64,000 nucleotides of DNA from Bacteroidota bacterium (GTDB lineage: Bacteria > Bacteroidota > Bacteroidia > Chitinophagales > Chitinophagaceae): positions 27,597-91,596 of the forward strand of contig JAEZDC010000043.1 in assembly GCA_023429825.1 (NCBI GenBank). The letters are read 5' to 3'. Each line of letters begins with the position of its first letter. The first letter of the stretch is position 1. The notes under the pieces were generated by a model. It saw only the letters and a program-made list of their open reading frames with translations, had not been told where the DNA came from and did no database searches. Positions 1 through 7,601 of the stretch are shown piece by piece. The translations under genes were made by a program, and so were the position numbers.

Positions 1-714
1 TAAACGGTAACATTCTTCTTTTGCTTCTTCAAAAGAAATATTGAGTTGTTGGCCTGGAAGATCCCAATATCTATTTATTTCAATCTTCTCATTCTTGTAA
101 ACAAGGTAATGTGCGGGAGGCAATACATGCACATTCTTATAGATCGTATGATGCGGATGTACGTACAAATGTTTCAGGTAATGCGTAAGTGATGCTTCGC
201 TTATCTCCGGTTTGATCAAACCTGAGGATATGATTGATTTAAGTTCTGAAGCAAAAACAATAGTATTATCCTTAGTTACTGCATAGTAAAAAGGCTTTTC
301 ACCAAATCTATCTCTTGCTGCTATGAATATCTTCTTCTCTTCATCCCACAAAGCCAGCGAAAACATACCTCTGATTTTCTGAACGAATTGATCAGCTCCA
401 TATTGGTGATATAGCGCCAATATTACTTCTGTATCGGATGTGGTTTTGAAAGGATAGGAGAGTTGCTGTTTTACATTCCTGAACCCATAGAATTCACCGT
501 TAAAAACGAGACAGGAATTATATGGCGAATACATGGGCTGATCTCCTGTTGCAAGATCGATGATGCTTAATCTTCTATGGCCTAAAATGCAGTTGTCAAA
601 AGTAGCGACGCCATCACCATCAGGCCCGCGATGACTGATACAATCAGTCATCCCCCGAACATTCGGTTCAAGGGTTCTTACATTTTTGCCAACTATTCCT
701 GCAATGCCGCACAT
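1..714 (-). CDS. asnB: Asparagine synthase (glutamine-hydrolysing), N-terminal part, cut by window edge
   Basis: The protein starts MCGIAGIVGK, so Cys2 becomes the N-terminal nucleophile of a class II glutamine amidotransferase once Met is removed. The glutaminase signatures SHRGPDG, GHRRLSIIDL and NGEFYG follow in order, and about 238 codons are visible before the window ends. The synthetase (ATP-pyrophosphatase) domain must lie beyond the left edge. By family, the enzyme uses glutamine, ATP and aspartate, or amidates a sugar or peptide precursor. The next gene upstream on the same strand is a glycosyltransferase about 30 bp away. In Bacteroidota such asnB copies are common in surface-polysaccharide clusters, so a role in glycan modification is possible instead of primary asparagine synthesis; that part is inference. 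Confidence 0.93.
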   Translation of the reverse strand, partial: MCGIAGIVGKNVRTLEPNVRGMTDCISHRGPDGDGVATFDNCILGHRRLSIIDLATGDQPMYSPYNSCLVFNGEFYGFRNVKQQLSYPFKTTSDTEVILALYHQYGADQFVQKIRGMFSLALWDEEKKIFIAARDRFGEKPFYYAVTKDNTIVFASELKSIISSGLIKPEISEASLTHYLKHLYVHPHHTIYKNVHVLPPAHYLVYKNEKIEINRYWDLPGQQLNISFEEAKEECYRL

Positions 715-743
715 ATACTCTAATTGATCTGCAATTTAATTTA

Positions 744-1859
744 TCAAAGTTGCTTTAGCTTATTTAGAAATAAAGGAAAGTGGTGCTCATAACTGTAAAA
801 AGAAAAGAAAGCATTACTCGTAGGGCCTTGTGTTTTTAATGATTCGACTATGCATGTAATGAATTCAGTTGAATTACCGGCTATGAACAATCTATCTTTT
901 ACAAGATATACAATGATACCCCTTAACATATGTTGATAGCATACCACGTTAAGGTGATAACTTAATGCCTCTAAGGTTTTGGTTTGAACGCCTTCACCTT
1001 TTTTTACGGGATTGATGTAAATATCAGCTGCCAAGAAGTAATTACCTACATCAGCAACTTCGCCGGCATATTTTACATACTCCGAAATTTCTGCCGGTAT
1101 GTTTATTTCCACTGTTTTGCATCTACCTGTAATAAGTATGGTAAACTTCTCCAGTTGGCTCTTTAAAACAGGTACGAGCTTGCATATATCCATTACAGCT
1201 TCGTAATTGGGTTCGTAATCCAAAGTGCCATTGAAAAGCAGGAGTGGTCGGTTGAGGTCAAGGCCATGCCTGTGTGCGATCAATCTCCTGGCTTCTGTTT
1301 TGCCAGAAATATTTTTATTTGAAATTGTGTGAGGCAGATAGAAAATCTTATCCCGCGAAATATTTGCTTCATTTACTAAGACTTCTTCATCCTCCTTAGT
1401 AACGCAAATGTTCAGATCAGCAAATCGACTAAGCCAAAACTCTTCTTTTTTTACTATGTTCCAATACCACTTACTCAATTGTTTGAACCTCCGATACTCA
1501 ATATTATGCGAATAGTGAATGATCTTACAACCAAGTTGTTTTTTGCATAACCATCCTGCAATAGCATGATAAGGATGTTCAATGATGATGTGTGTGATCT
1601 GCTCTTTCCGTGCTATAGCAACGATCTTTTTCCAGGTAAGCGGGTTAATGAATTGCCACTTAGAAACAGGAAGCTCAGGGATGATCTTATAGGACTCATT
1701 TCCTTCCGGAATATTATCAGAAGAGCATAAACAGATCAAATCAACATGCTTTCCCAATTCATTATTGAATGCTGCTATAGTTTGCTGCCCGCCAAATTTG
1801 GCAGGCAGCACTTTGTACCAGACGATACTTAAAACTTTTATCGGATCATTTCTTTTCAA
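744..1859 (-). CDS. Glycosyltransferase, GT-B fold (GT4/group 1-like)
   Basis: The protein has about 370 residues. The C-terminal half carries the nucleotide-sugar-binding Rossmann lobe of group 1 glycosyltransferases: LLLFNGTLDYEPN, then ILITGR, then a KKGEGVQTKTLEAL segment that matches the acidic donor-binding motif. The N-terminal lobe has the GGQQT acceptor-side glycine loop. It probably transfers a sugar in the cytoplasm to a lipid-linked glycan, together with the asnB and yfhO neighbours. The start is unclear. The frame has no upstream ATG, only TTG codons at 1907, 1865 and 1859, of which I chose 1859. An ATG that overlaps the upstream stop as ATGA (1846-1849) is one base out of frame. 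Inserting one base there would give a natural MIRIKVLSIVWYK start, so a 1-nt deletion or sequence error is possible. Confidence 0.8.
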   Translation of the reverse strand: MKRNDPIKVLSIVWYKVLPAKFGGQQTIAAFNNELGKHVDLICLCSSDNIPEGNESYKIIPELPVSKWQFINPLTWKKIVAIARKEQITHIIIEHPYHAIAGWLCKKQLGCKIIHYSHNIEYRRFKQLSKWYWNIVKKEEFWLSRFADLNICVTKEDEEVLVNEANISRDKIFYLPHTISNKNISGKTEARRLIAHRHGLDLNRPLLLFNGTLDYEPNYEAVMDICKLVPVLKSQLEKFTILITGRCKTVEINIPAEISEYVKYAGEVADVGNYFLAADIYINPVKKGEGVQTKTLEALSYHLNVVCYQHMLRGIIVYLVKDRLFIAGNSTEFITCIVESLKTQGPTSNAFFSFYSYEHHFPLFLNKLKQL

Positions 1860-4347
1860 CCACAACCATTTCCTTGTGTTTGAAGGATCTCCACAAACCA
1901 AAACCAAGTAATAATAAGAGGAGTATTGAACAGATAGCAGTTACTGTCCATCCGGTCTTATGGCTTTGTGGCTCAAATCTGAATTCTATTGTATGATCTC
2001 CTGCCGGAACAGGCATTGCTCTTAATACATAGTTTGCCTTCACGTAATCAACTTGCTGATTATCTATGTATACATTCCAGCCCTTGTCGTAATACACTTC
2101 GCTGAATACTGCAAACTGAGGTGATTTAGCAGATGATCTGTAGGTAACAATATCATTCTCATTCTTCACGAATTCTATCCTGGCAGAAGAATCAAAAGCG
2201 AAAGGCTTATTAGCGATGTTCTCGAATTTCTTATCTATCACGGCTGTATCCTTTGCATTAAACGTAGTAAGTGCATCCATCTCAGCTTTTGGTGAGTTTA
2301 CCCATTTGATCGTCTTCACGAACCATGCTGCACCTAAGGCCTCAGTGTTTGGATAAACCTGCCCATCGGTATTGATGATATACTTTGTATTAAGCATGTT
2401 GATCACAGGCATACAGTTCGGGAAATTGTATAATTGATTTTCGATCAGGTCCTGGTAAATACTCAGCTTTGCAGGGTGATATCCGCCGATATTTTTATGG
2501 AAGTAAGAAGTTAAAGCACCTCCATTGAACGCATTAGGTATACCGTTTCTCAAATCGAATACACGGTAATAACTTTTATCCTGCATTATCTGCTTATCTG
2601 CTTCACCAGGCACAAAGACCTGCTCATAATCTTCAGATTGCTGATAGTTTTCGTTATTTAGATATTTCGTATCGATGCCTATCACATCTATAAAAGCAAA
2701 CAAACCGATTATAGCCAGTGCAATTGCCGGTTTGATGGTTTTCTTCATCAGAAACCAAAGCGCAGCTATTGCTATAGCTCCGAATAAAAGTGAACGTAAA
2801 ATGCTATTCAGGAACAGGGACTGCCTATCTTCTTTCAATGCATTAAAGAACGATTTAACTGAATCCTGTACCTGCGGTTCTGCCTGTGCAACCTGCTTTA
2901 AAGCATCCTTATCAACGGGTGTAGTGTAATCAAAACTCATATAGAGTAATATTGCTACCACAAATGCACCTGCAGCAATCAACAATCCTGTTGTAAAGCG
3001 CTTCTTAAAAGCAGGTGTGTTTTCTGCCACATATAGCAATTTATTCAGCGTTAACATAGCCATCATACATAATAAGAAAGTAGGAATCACCATGATCATA
3101 CTTGGCGCCCTGAACTTATTATACATCGGCAATGTATCCAGTAGGAATACATTAAAGCCTTTGAAATACTCACCCCAACTCATCAATACCGCTAAGCCAA
3201 TAGTTGCAAGCACCCACCATTTGTGTTTATTACCTAACACAGCAAAACCTATTAATGCAAGTACACAAATAATAGCACCGGTATAAGGCGGCCCTGCAGT
3301 ACCAACACCTTTTATTCCACCCCAATAGAATCTCAGGAACCCTTGTAATTGCTGACCAAGCTGTTGCGGCATGCTCTGCAAAGCTTCGATAGCTTTTGAT
3401 TTATCCTCCGCTACCTCCAATTCAAAACTGCTACCACCATACATCTTCGGGAACATGAGTACAAATGGTTCAGCCGGGAACATGCTATAATCTAATGCAT
3501 AGGTTGCATCTAAACCGTTTTTAGTAAATCGTTTGGATGCATCATTTTTTGATTGCACATCAGCCAATTGACTTCCACCTCTTATCGTTTCTTTTGAATA
3601 CTCGTATGTGCTGAACATCATCACTGCATTAGAAAGAAAACCTATTGCTCCTGATACTATGGCAAACGTTGCTGCTACCAAAAGATGTTTGAAGTCTTTC
3701 CGCATGATCCACCTGATCGCATAGGCAACCGACATGATGAACGCAATGATCAAAGTATAATAAGTGATCTGGATGTGATTCACATTGATCTGTGCCGCAA
3801 CGAACAAAGCCGTAAGTGCAGCGCCGAGCCAATATCGTTTTTCATAGATGAGTATTAACCCTGCGATAATACCTGGCAGCAAAGCGATAGCCTGCATCTT
3901 TGTATCATGGCCTGCAGAAATAATTATCGGATTATAAGTGGAGTACGCATAGGCTAAAGCTCCTGCAATTGCTACGTAAGGATTCAGCCGTAACGCTACC
4001 ACGCAAAGAATATAAAAACATATGCACGCCAGGAAGAAAAAGTTAATCGGTTTTGGCAAGAATAAACTCATCACCTGGTGGCTATAATAAGCTACCTGGC
4101 TGTTCGCCTTCATAGCGATCTGGTAAGCTGGCATTCCACTGAACATGCCATTCGTCCACAAAGGCAGTTCACCATGCTTTTCTTTATAATCAAGCACATC
4201 TTTGCTCATGCCTTTCCACTGCGTTACATCACCTTGTTGAAGAACCTGGCCTTCAAGAGCGGGTTTACAATATATTAAAGCAACAACTAAAAAAACGGCC
4301 ACAGCGATGATATGTGGCAAAAGGGGCTTCCACGAGAAATTCTTCAT
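1846..4347 (-). CDS. YfhO family multispanning membrane protein
   Basis: This is an 833-residue protein with an N-terminal hydrophobic segment (about residues 10-28), about a dozen more transmembrane helices up to residue about 570, then a soluble region and a last helix near 800-822. The periplasmic tail contains the YfhO-type beta-rich region (FSEVYYDKGWNVYID, then a PAGDHTIEFRFEP segment). YfhO proteins resemble GT-C glycosyltransferases and have been linked to glycosylation of envelope polymers such as lipoteichoic acid; the substrate here is unknown. The stop overlaps the start region of the downstream glycosyltransferase, so the two are probably co-transcribed with asnB. A TAnnTTTG box lies 20 nt before the ATG. 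Confidence 0.9.
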   Translation of the reverse strand: MKNFSWKPLLPHIIAVAVFLVVALIYCKPALEGQVLQQGDVTQWKGMSKDVLDYKEKHGELPLWTNGMFSGMPAYQIAMKANSQVAYYSHQVMSLFLPKPINFFFLACICFYILCVVALRLNPYVAIAGALAYAYSTYNPIIISAGHDTKMQAIALLPGIIAGLILIYEKRYWLGAALTALFVAAQINVNHIQITYYTLIIAFIMSVAYAIRWIMRKDFKHLLVAATFAIVSGAIGFLSNAVMMFSTYEYSKETIRGGSQLADVQSKNDASKRFTKNGLDATYALDYSMFPAEPFVLMFPKMYGGSSFELEVAEDKSKAIEALQSMPQQLGQQLQGFLRFYWGGIKGVGTAGPPYTGAIICVLALIGFAVLGNKHKWWVLATIGLAVLMSWGEYFKGFNVFLLDTLPMYNKFRAPSMIMVIPTFLLCMMAMLTLNKLLYVAENTPAFKKRFTTGLLIAAGAFVVAILLYMSFDYTTPVDKDALKQVAQAEPQVQDSVKSFFNALKEDRQSLFLNSILRSLLFGAIAIAALWFLMKKTIKPAIALAIIGLFAFIDVIGIDTKYLNNENYQQSEDYEQVFVPGEADKQIMQDKSYYRVFDLRNGIPNAFNGGALTSYFHKNIGGYHPAKLSIYQDLIENQLYNFPNCMPVINMLNTKYIINTDGQVYPNTEALGAAWFVKTIKWVNSPKAEMDALTTFNAKDTAVIDKKFENIANKPFAFDSSARIEFVKNENDIVTYRSSAKSPQFAVFSEVYYDKGWNVYIDNQQVDYVKANYVLRAMPVPAGDHTIEFRFEPQSHKTGWTVTAICSILLLLLLGFGLWRSFKHKEMVVVEKK

Positions 4348-4367
4348 AATCGTTTTTATGCTACGGG

Positions 4368-4375
4368 CAAACCTA
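4368..4375 (-). promoter_or_regulatory. Bacteroidota -7 box (TAGGTTTG) for the yfhO gene
   Basis: The minus strand reads TAGGTTTG, an exact match to the TAnnTTTG -7 element used by the Bacteroidota primary sigma factor. It ends 20 nt upstream of the yfhO-family ATG. I did not find a convincing -33 TTTG at the right spacing. Confidence 0.5.
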
Positions 4376-4426
4376 AGTAAATAGTTTTATTTTTTGTGGT
4401 ACAGAGGTTCACCGCACAGATGAAGC

Positions 4427-4460
4427 TTCGTTGCGTCGCACTCTTGTACGTTTAGCTTAC
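4427..4460. repeat. Dispersed GTTGCGTCGC repeat, copy A (short form)
   Basis: The sequence reads TTCGTTGCGTCGCACTC followed by TTGTACGTTTAG. It shares its left arm (TCGTTGCGTCGC) with the copies at 29366 and 62354, and its right arm (CTTGTACG-TTAG) with the copy at 29366. Compared with those copies it lacks the central CCGA-TCGG hairpin. It lies between the divergent yfhO and 4530 genes, outside any confident coding region. Confidence 0.6.
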
Positions 4461-4529
4461 TATTCAGCCGGCATCCTGCATCGTTCATGTTTCAGGAAAA
4501 TAAAATACTTTCAACCTAAAATACCCCTG

Positions 4530-4808
4530 ATGCGTTGGTTCTCTTTCCTTACAAAGGTGACATTTGTTTGTAATATCATGTTCTTCGTGGCCTTTATCAT
4601 GCATTACATCGAATATCAACTACCATTATGGCTAGCAGGAACAATATTAATACTGGGTTGGTTTCCGATAGGCCCCATCGTAAATGCAATCTTTGCGATT
4701 AGTCTTATAGTTATATTACTCACAAAGGGAAGATCATCTATACCAGTTGCATTAACTATTTTTAATATAATAGTGATGATCGTTCAGTTTACATTCTTTT
4801 TATTCTGA
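4530..4808 (+). CDS. Small integral membrane protein, function unknown
   Basis: I do not recognise this gene. From the ATG at 4530 it encodes 92 residues starting MRWFSFLTKVTFVCN, with three predicted membrane segments (about residues 6-26, 32-56 and 70-91) and very few charged residues. The open frame extends upstream to 4431, but that part is basic, not hydrophobic, and runs through the dispersed GTTGCGTCGC repeat, so the internal ATG is the better start. The stop is 5 bp before the next gene, a queuosine-precursor transporter, so the two are probably co-transcribed. Similar short three-helix proteins next to YhhQ-type genes occur in Bacteroidota, but I cannot assign a role. Confidence 0.65.
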   Translation: MRWFSFLTKVTFVCNIMFFVAFIMHYIEYQLPLWLAGTILILGWFPIGPIVNAIFAISLIVILLTKGRSSIPVALTIFNIIVMIVQFTFFLF

Positions 4809-4813
4809 TCAAT

Positions 4814-5614
4814 ATGATAACGAACATTGTAAAAGATAGATCCACCAGGCTGTTCATCATTCTTGCCGGATTCTTTATTGCAAATGCTTTGATCGCCGAG
4901 ATCATTGGCGTAAAAATATTTTCCCTGGAAGCAACGTTTGGATTATCACCTGCGAACTTTTCGTTACTGGGAGAAGGTGGTCTAAGCTTTTCATTGACAG
5001 CAGGCGTTTTGCTTTGGCCCGTGGTATTCATCATGACAGATATTATCAATGAATATTATGGAACAAAAGGTGTTAGATTTCTTTCGTTTTTAGCTGTGGG
5101 GCTGATCGCTTTTGCTTTTATCGTTTTCTTCACCGCCATTTCATTACCTGCACCGGGCTGGTGGTTAACATCAGGAAAGAATGTTCCGGACCTGCAGAAT
5201 GCATACACAGCGGTACTGGGACAAAGCAACTGGATCATAATAGGTTCTTTGATCGCATTTGCTGTGGGACAGATCGTTGATGTATTGGTATTTCATCGTA
5301 TCAAAAGATTCACTGGTGAAAAAAAGATATGGCTCAGGGCAACGGGATCAACCCTGGTCTCTCAATTTATCGATAGTTATATTGTACTCACCGTTGCTTT
5401 TTACTGGGGAGCAGATTGGAGTATCCAGAAAGTACTGGCGATAGGAACAGTGAATTACATCTATAAATTTACTATGGCTGTATTGTTAACACCTGTTATT
5501 TACCTGGTGCACAATCTGATTGAAAAGTATTTAGGCCAGTCCCTGGCAACTAGAATGAAAAGAGCCGCAATGGGGCAGGAGGAAGAACCTACCAATATCA
5601 TTACCGCAGGTTAA
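4814..5614 (+). CDS. Queuosine precursor transporter (YhhQ/VUT family, DUF165)
   Basis: The protein has 266 residues and about seven transmembrane segments. It shows the family signatures FFIANALIAEIIGVKIF near the N-terminus, FIMTDIINEYYG in the middle, and IVDVLVFHRIKR followed by a TGSTLVSQFIDS motif in the second half. E. coli YhhQ imports the 7-deazaguanine precursors preQ0/preQ1 for making queuosine in tRNA, and this protein is expected to do the same in the inner membrane. It follows the small membrane protein by 5 bp, and the tRNA-modification gene mtaB follows about 75 bp later from its own promoter. Confidence 0.9.
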   Translation: MITNIVKDRSTRLFIILAGFFIANALIAEIIGVKIFSLEATFGLSPANFSLLGEGGLSFSLTAGVLLWPVVFIMTDIINEYYGTKGVRFLSFLAVGLIAFAFIVFFTAISLPAPGWWLTSGKNVPDLQNAYTAVLGQSNWIIIGSLIAFAVGQIVDVLVFHRIKRFTGEKKIWLRATGSTLVSQFIDSYIVLTVAFYWGADWSIQKVLAIGTVNYIYKFTMAVLLTPVIYLVHNLIEKYLGQSLATRMKRAAMGQEEEPTNIITAG

Positions 5615-5676
5615 TTAAAACTCTGTTAACGACTGCATTCACCTCTAAACTATAATACTAAACTTTCAACTCTCCT

Positions 5677-5684
5677 TATCTTTG
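5677..5684 (+). promoter_or_regulatory. Bacteroidota -7 box (TATCTTTG) for mtaB, close to the start codon
   Basis: TATCTTTG matches TAnnTTTG exactly and ends only 7 nt before the mtaB ATG. Given the usual distance from this box to the transcription start, the mRNA leader would be 0-3 nt. Confidence 0.6.
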
Positions 5685-5691
5685 CCGCCCA

Positions 5692-6975
5692 ATGCAAAAA
5701 AGGCGTTCCATAGCATTTCATACGCTCGGTTGTAAATTGAATTTTTCCGAGACTTCTACCATCTCGAGAATGATGGAAAGTGAAGGTTTTGAGAAACGCA
5801 ATTTTGAAGATGTTGCAGATGTGTATGTCATCAATACCTGCTCCGTCACGGATAATGCAGATAAGGAATGTCGACAGATCGTTAGACGTATACAAAGAAA
5901 AGCGCCGGAAAGTGTGGTGGTGATCACGGGTTGCTATGCACAACTTAAACCAAAAGAGATTTCAGAAATTCCGGGGGTGGATATGGTCTTAGGCGCTTCA
6001 GAAAAATTCAACCTTGCGCAACATATTTCTGAGTTCACTAAAGGTGATTCTACGAAGATATCCAGTTGCGAGATAGAAGACGTCTCCGGTTTCAACGCTT
6101 CTTACTCCCTCAACGACAGGACAAGAACCTTTTTAAAAGTACAGGATGGATGTGATTATACCTGTTCGTTCTGTACCATTCCACAGGCAAGAGGGAAAAG
6201 CAGGAGCGATAGTATTGAGAATGTGGTTCGCCATGCACAAGACTTAGCTGGTAAAGGAGTGAAAGAGATCGTTCTTACAGGAGTTAATCTTGGTGATTTC
6301 GGGAAGGGGCCTGATGGAAATAATATCGGTATCAGTCGTGAAGAGAATTTTTACCAGTTGATACAGGAGTTGGATAAAGTAGATGGCATTGAACGTTATC
6401 GCATCTCATCTATTGAACCTAATCTTCTTACAAATGAGATAATAGAATTTGTAGCAAAGAGTAAGAAGTTCATGCCGCATTTTCACATCCCATTACAGAG
6501 TGGAAGCAATCATATTCTCGGCTTGATGCGCAGAAGATACAAGAGGGAATTGTATGCTGAGAAAGTATCACTTATTAAACAACTGATGCCGCATTGTTGT
6601 ATTGGAGTGGATGTGATAGTAGGTTTTCCCGGTGAAACAGATGACCTCTTTAAAGAAACATTCGACTTCTTACATGATCTTGATATCTCCTACCTGCACG
6701 TGTTTACGTATAGTGAAAGAGACAATACACATGCGCTTACACTCGGTTCGGTGGTGCCTATGAATGTTCGTCATGAACGAAATAAATCACTTCGTAACCT
6801 TTCTTACATGAAAATGCAATATTTCACTGAGCAACAACGTGGAAAATTGAGGAAAGTATTGTTTGAAGGGCATGTAAAAAACAGCATGATGGAGGGCTAT
6901 ACCGACAATTACATCAAAATAACTGCACCTTTTCAGCCCCAATTTGTGAATGAAATAGTAGAATGGGCTGTGTAA
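5692..6975 (+). CDS. mtaB: tRNA t6A37 methylthiotransferase MtaB
   Basis: MtaB is a radical-SAM methylthiotransferase that converts t6A to ms2t6A at position 37 of ANN-decoding tRNAs. The N-terminal UPF0004 domain holds three cluster cysteines (C14 in TLGCKLNFSE, C50 in INTCSVTDNAD, C81 in ITGCYAQLK). The radical-SAM CxxxCxxC motif is C154/C158/C161 (DGCDYTCSFCTIPQARG). The sequence continues through IPLQSGSNHILGLMRRRY to a C-terminal TRAM-like region, and the length of 427 is normal. The LGCKLN signature separates it from MiaB, which is present separately at 30887. The start is set by the promoter box 7 nt upstream. Confidence 0.96.
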   Translation: MQKRRSIAFHTLGCKLNFSETSTISRMMESEGFEKRNFEDVADVYVINTCSVTDNADKECRQIVRRIQRKAPESVVVITGCYAQLKPKEISEIPGVDMVLGASEKFNLAQHISEFTKGDSTKISSCEIEDVSGFNASYSLNDRTRTFLKVQDGCDYTCSFCTIPQARGKSRSDSIENVVRHAQDLAGKGVKEIVLTGVNLGDFGKGPDGNNIGISREENFYQLIQELDKVDGIERYRISSIEPNLLTNEIIEFVAKSKKFMPHFHIPLQSGSNHILGLMRRRYKRELYAEKVSLIKQLMPHCCIGVDVIVGFPGETDDLFKETFDFLHDLDISYLHVFTYSERDNTHALTLGSVVPMNVRHERNKSLRNLSYMKMQYFTEQQRGKLRKVLFEGHVKNSMMEGYTDNYIKITAPFQPQFVNEIVEWAV

Positions 6976-7023
6976 TTTCTCCTCATTAGGCTTTCAGGCA
7001 TACCCCTTGTTTTTTACATACAT

Positions 7024-7030
7024 GAGGAGG
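7024..7030 (+). promoter_or_regulatory. Strong Shine-Dalgarno sequence before the 7038 gene
   Basis: GAGGAGG lies 7 nt before the ATG at 7038. Most genes in this window lack a recognisable Shine-Dalgarno sequence, as is usual in Bacteroidota, so this near-perfect anti-SD match is exceptional here. It supports the start choice. Confidence 0.6.
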
Positions 7031-7037
7031 ATATGTT

Positions 7038-7328
7038 ATGAAAAAGTTTCAGATAGAGATCAATTTTCAGATAGATGATGAGTTTATGAGCCTCGTGCCT
7101 ATACATAGGAATTATATCAATTTTTTAATCAATAATGATGTGATCGATATGTATGCAGTGAGTATGGAAAGTCAGCGTATATGGATCACTTTAAATGCAG
7201 AAACAAAAACAGAAGTAGATCAGTACCTGATGAAATCACCATTATTCAGATACTGGGATTACGAGGTAGAGGAGTTGTTTGTGTACGACGGGCAGTTATT
7301 CAGGTTTCCATGTTTCCAGTTGAATTAG
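7038..7328 (+). CDS. Small cytosolic protein, muconolactone-isomerase/YCII-like ferredoxin fold
   Basis: The protein has 96 residues and no signal peptide or membrane segment. The alternation of strands and helices (FQIEINFQI, a helical stretch to about residue 40, MYAVSMESQRIWITLNA, a second helix, then YEVEELFVYDG) suggests a dimeric alpha+beta barrel such as muconolactone isomerase-like or YCII-like proteins. I see no catalytic signature, so function is unknown. It lies 62 bp after mtaB on the same strand, has an unusually good Shine-Dalgarno sequence, and is followed directly by a 7-nt-period repeat array and a terminator-like hairpin. The fold call comes from pattern alone. Confidence 0.75.
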   Translation: MKKFQIEINFQIDDEFMSLVPIHRNYINFLINNDVIDMYAVSMESQRIWITLNAETKTEVDQYLMKSPLFRYWDYEVEELFVYDGQLFRFPCFQLN

Positions 7329-7335
7329 GTACCGG

Positions 7336-7398
7336 ATACTAGATGCTGGATACCAGATACTAGATGCTAGATATTGGATGCTGGATATTAGATATAAT
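7336..7398. repeat. Heptanucleotide array, nine GATRYTR units
   Basis: Nine consecutive 7-nt units begin with GAT: GATACTA, GATGCTG, GATACCA, GATACTA, GATGCTA, GATATTG, GATGCTG, GATATTA, GATATAA. The period is exact throughout while positions 4-7 vary, mostly by transitions. The array starts 8 bp after the stop of the 7038 gene. Confidence 0.85.
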
Positions 7399-7414
7399 AA
7401 CTCAACATAAAACC

Positions 7415-7449
7415 GGTGTCTGTAATGATCACTCAATACAGGCACCTTT
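7415..7449 (+). terminator. Terminator-like hairpin after the 7038 gene
   Basis: GGTGTCTGTA and TACAGGCACC form a 10-bp stem with one G-U pair and a 12-nt loop, followed by TTTA. It is placed to end the mtaB-side transcript. The T-tract is short. Confidence 0.5.
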
Positions 7450-7460
7450 ATTCGAAGCCT

Positions 7461-7586
7461 ATGAACTATAAAAAGTATAAGAACATGCCTTATAGTGTTT
7501 GCAGGTTTTTTCAGAAGATAAGGCAGTCATTCAAAGTGTATTCAACCTATCCACTTATTCAAACAGCTAATACAAGAAGAAGCTAG
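7461..7586 (+). CDS. Possible small basic protein (41 aa)
   Basis: An open frame begins MNYKKYKNMPYSVCRFFQK and ends NTRRS, with about ten Lys/Arg and almost no acidic residues. It fills the gap between the hairpin at 7415 and the end of mrp. I see no promoter or Shine-Dalgarno sequence and recognise no family. A chance ORF is at least as likely as a real gene. Confidence 0.2.
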   Translation: MNYKKYKNMPYSVCRFFQKIRQSFKVYSTYPLIQTANTRRS

Positions 7587-7601
7587 GTAATCCTGGCTTT
7601 T

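Noticed and set aside
651..672. CCGAACATTCGG, the reverse complement of the hairpin in repeat copy C
   Set aside because: It lies inside asnB and encodes a normal EPNVRGMT segment; no repeat arms flank it.
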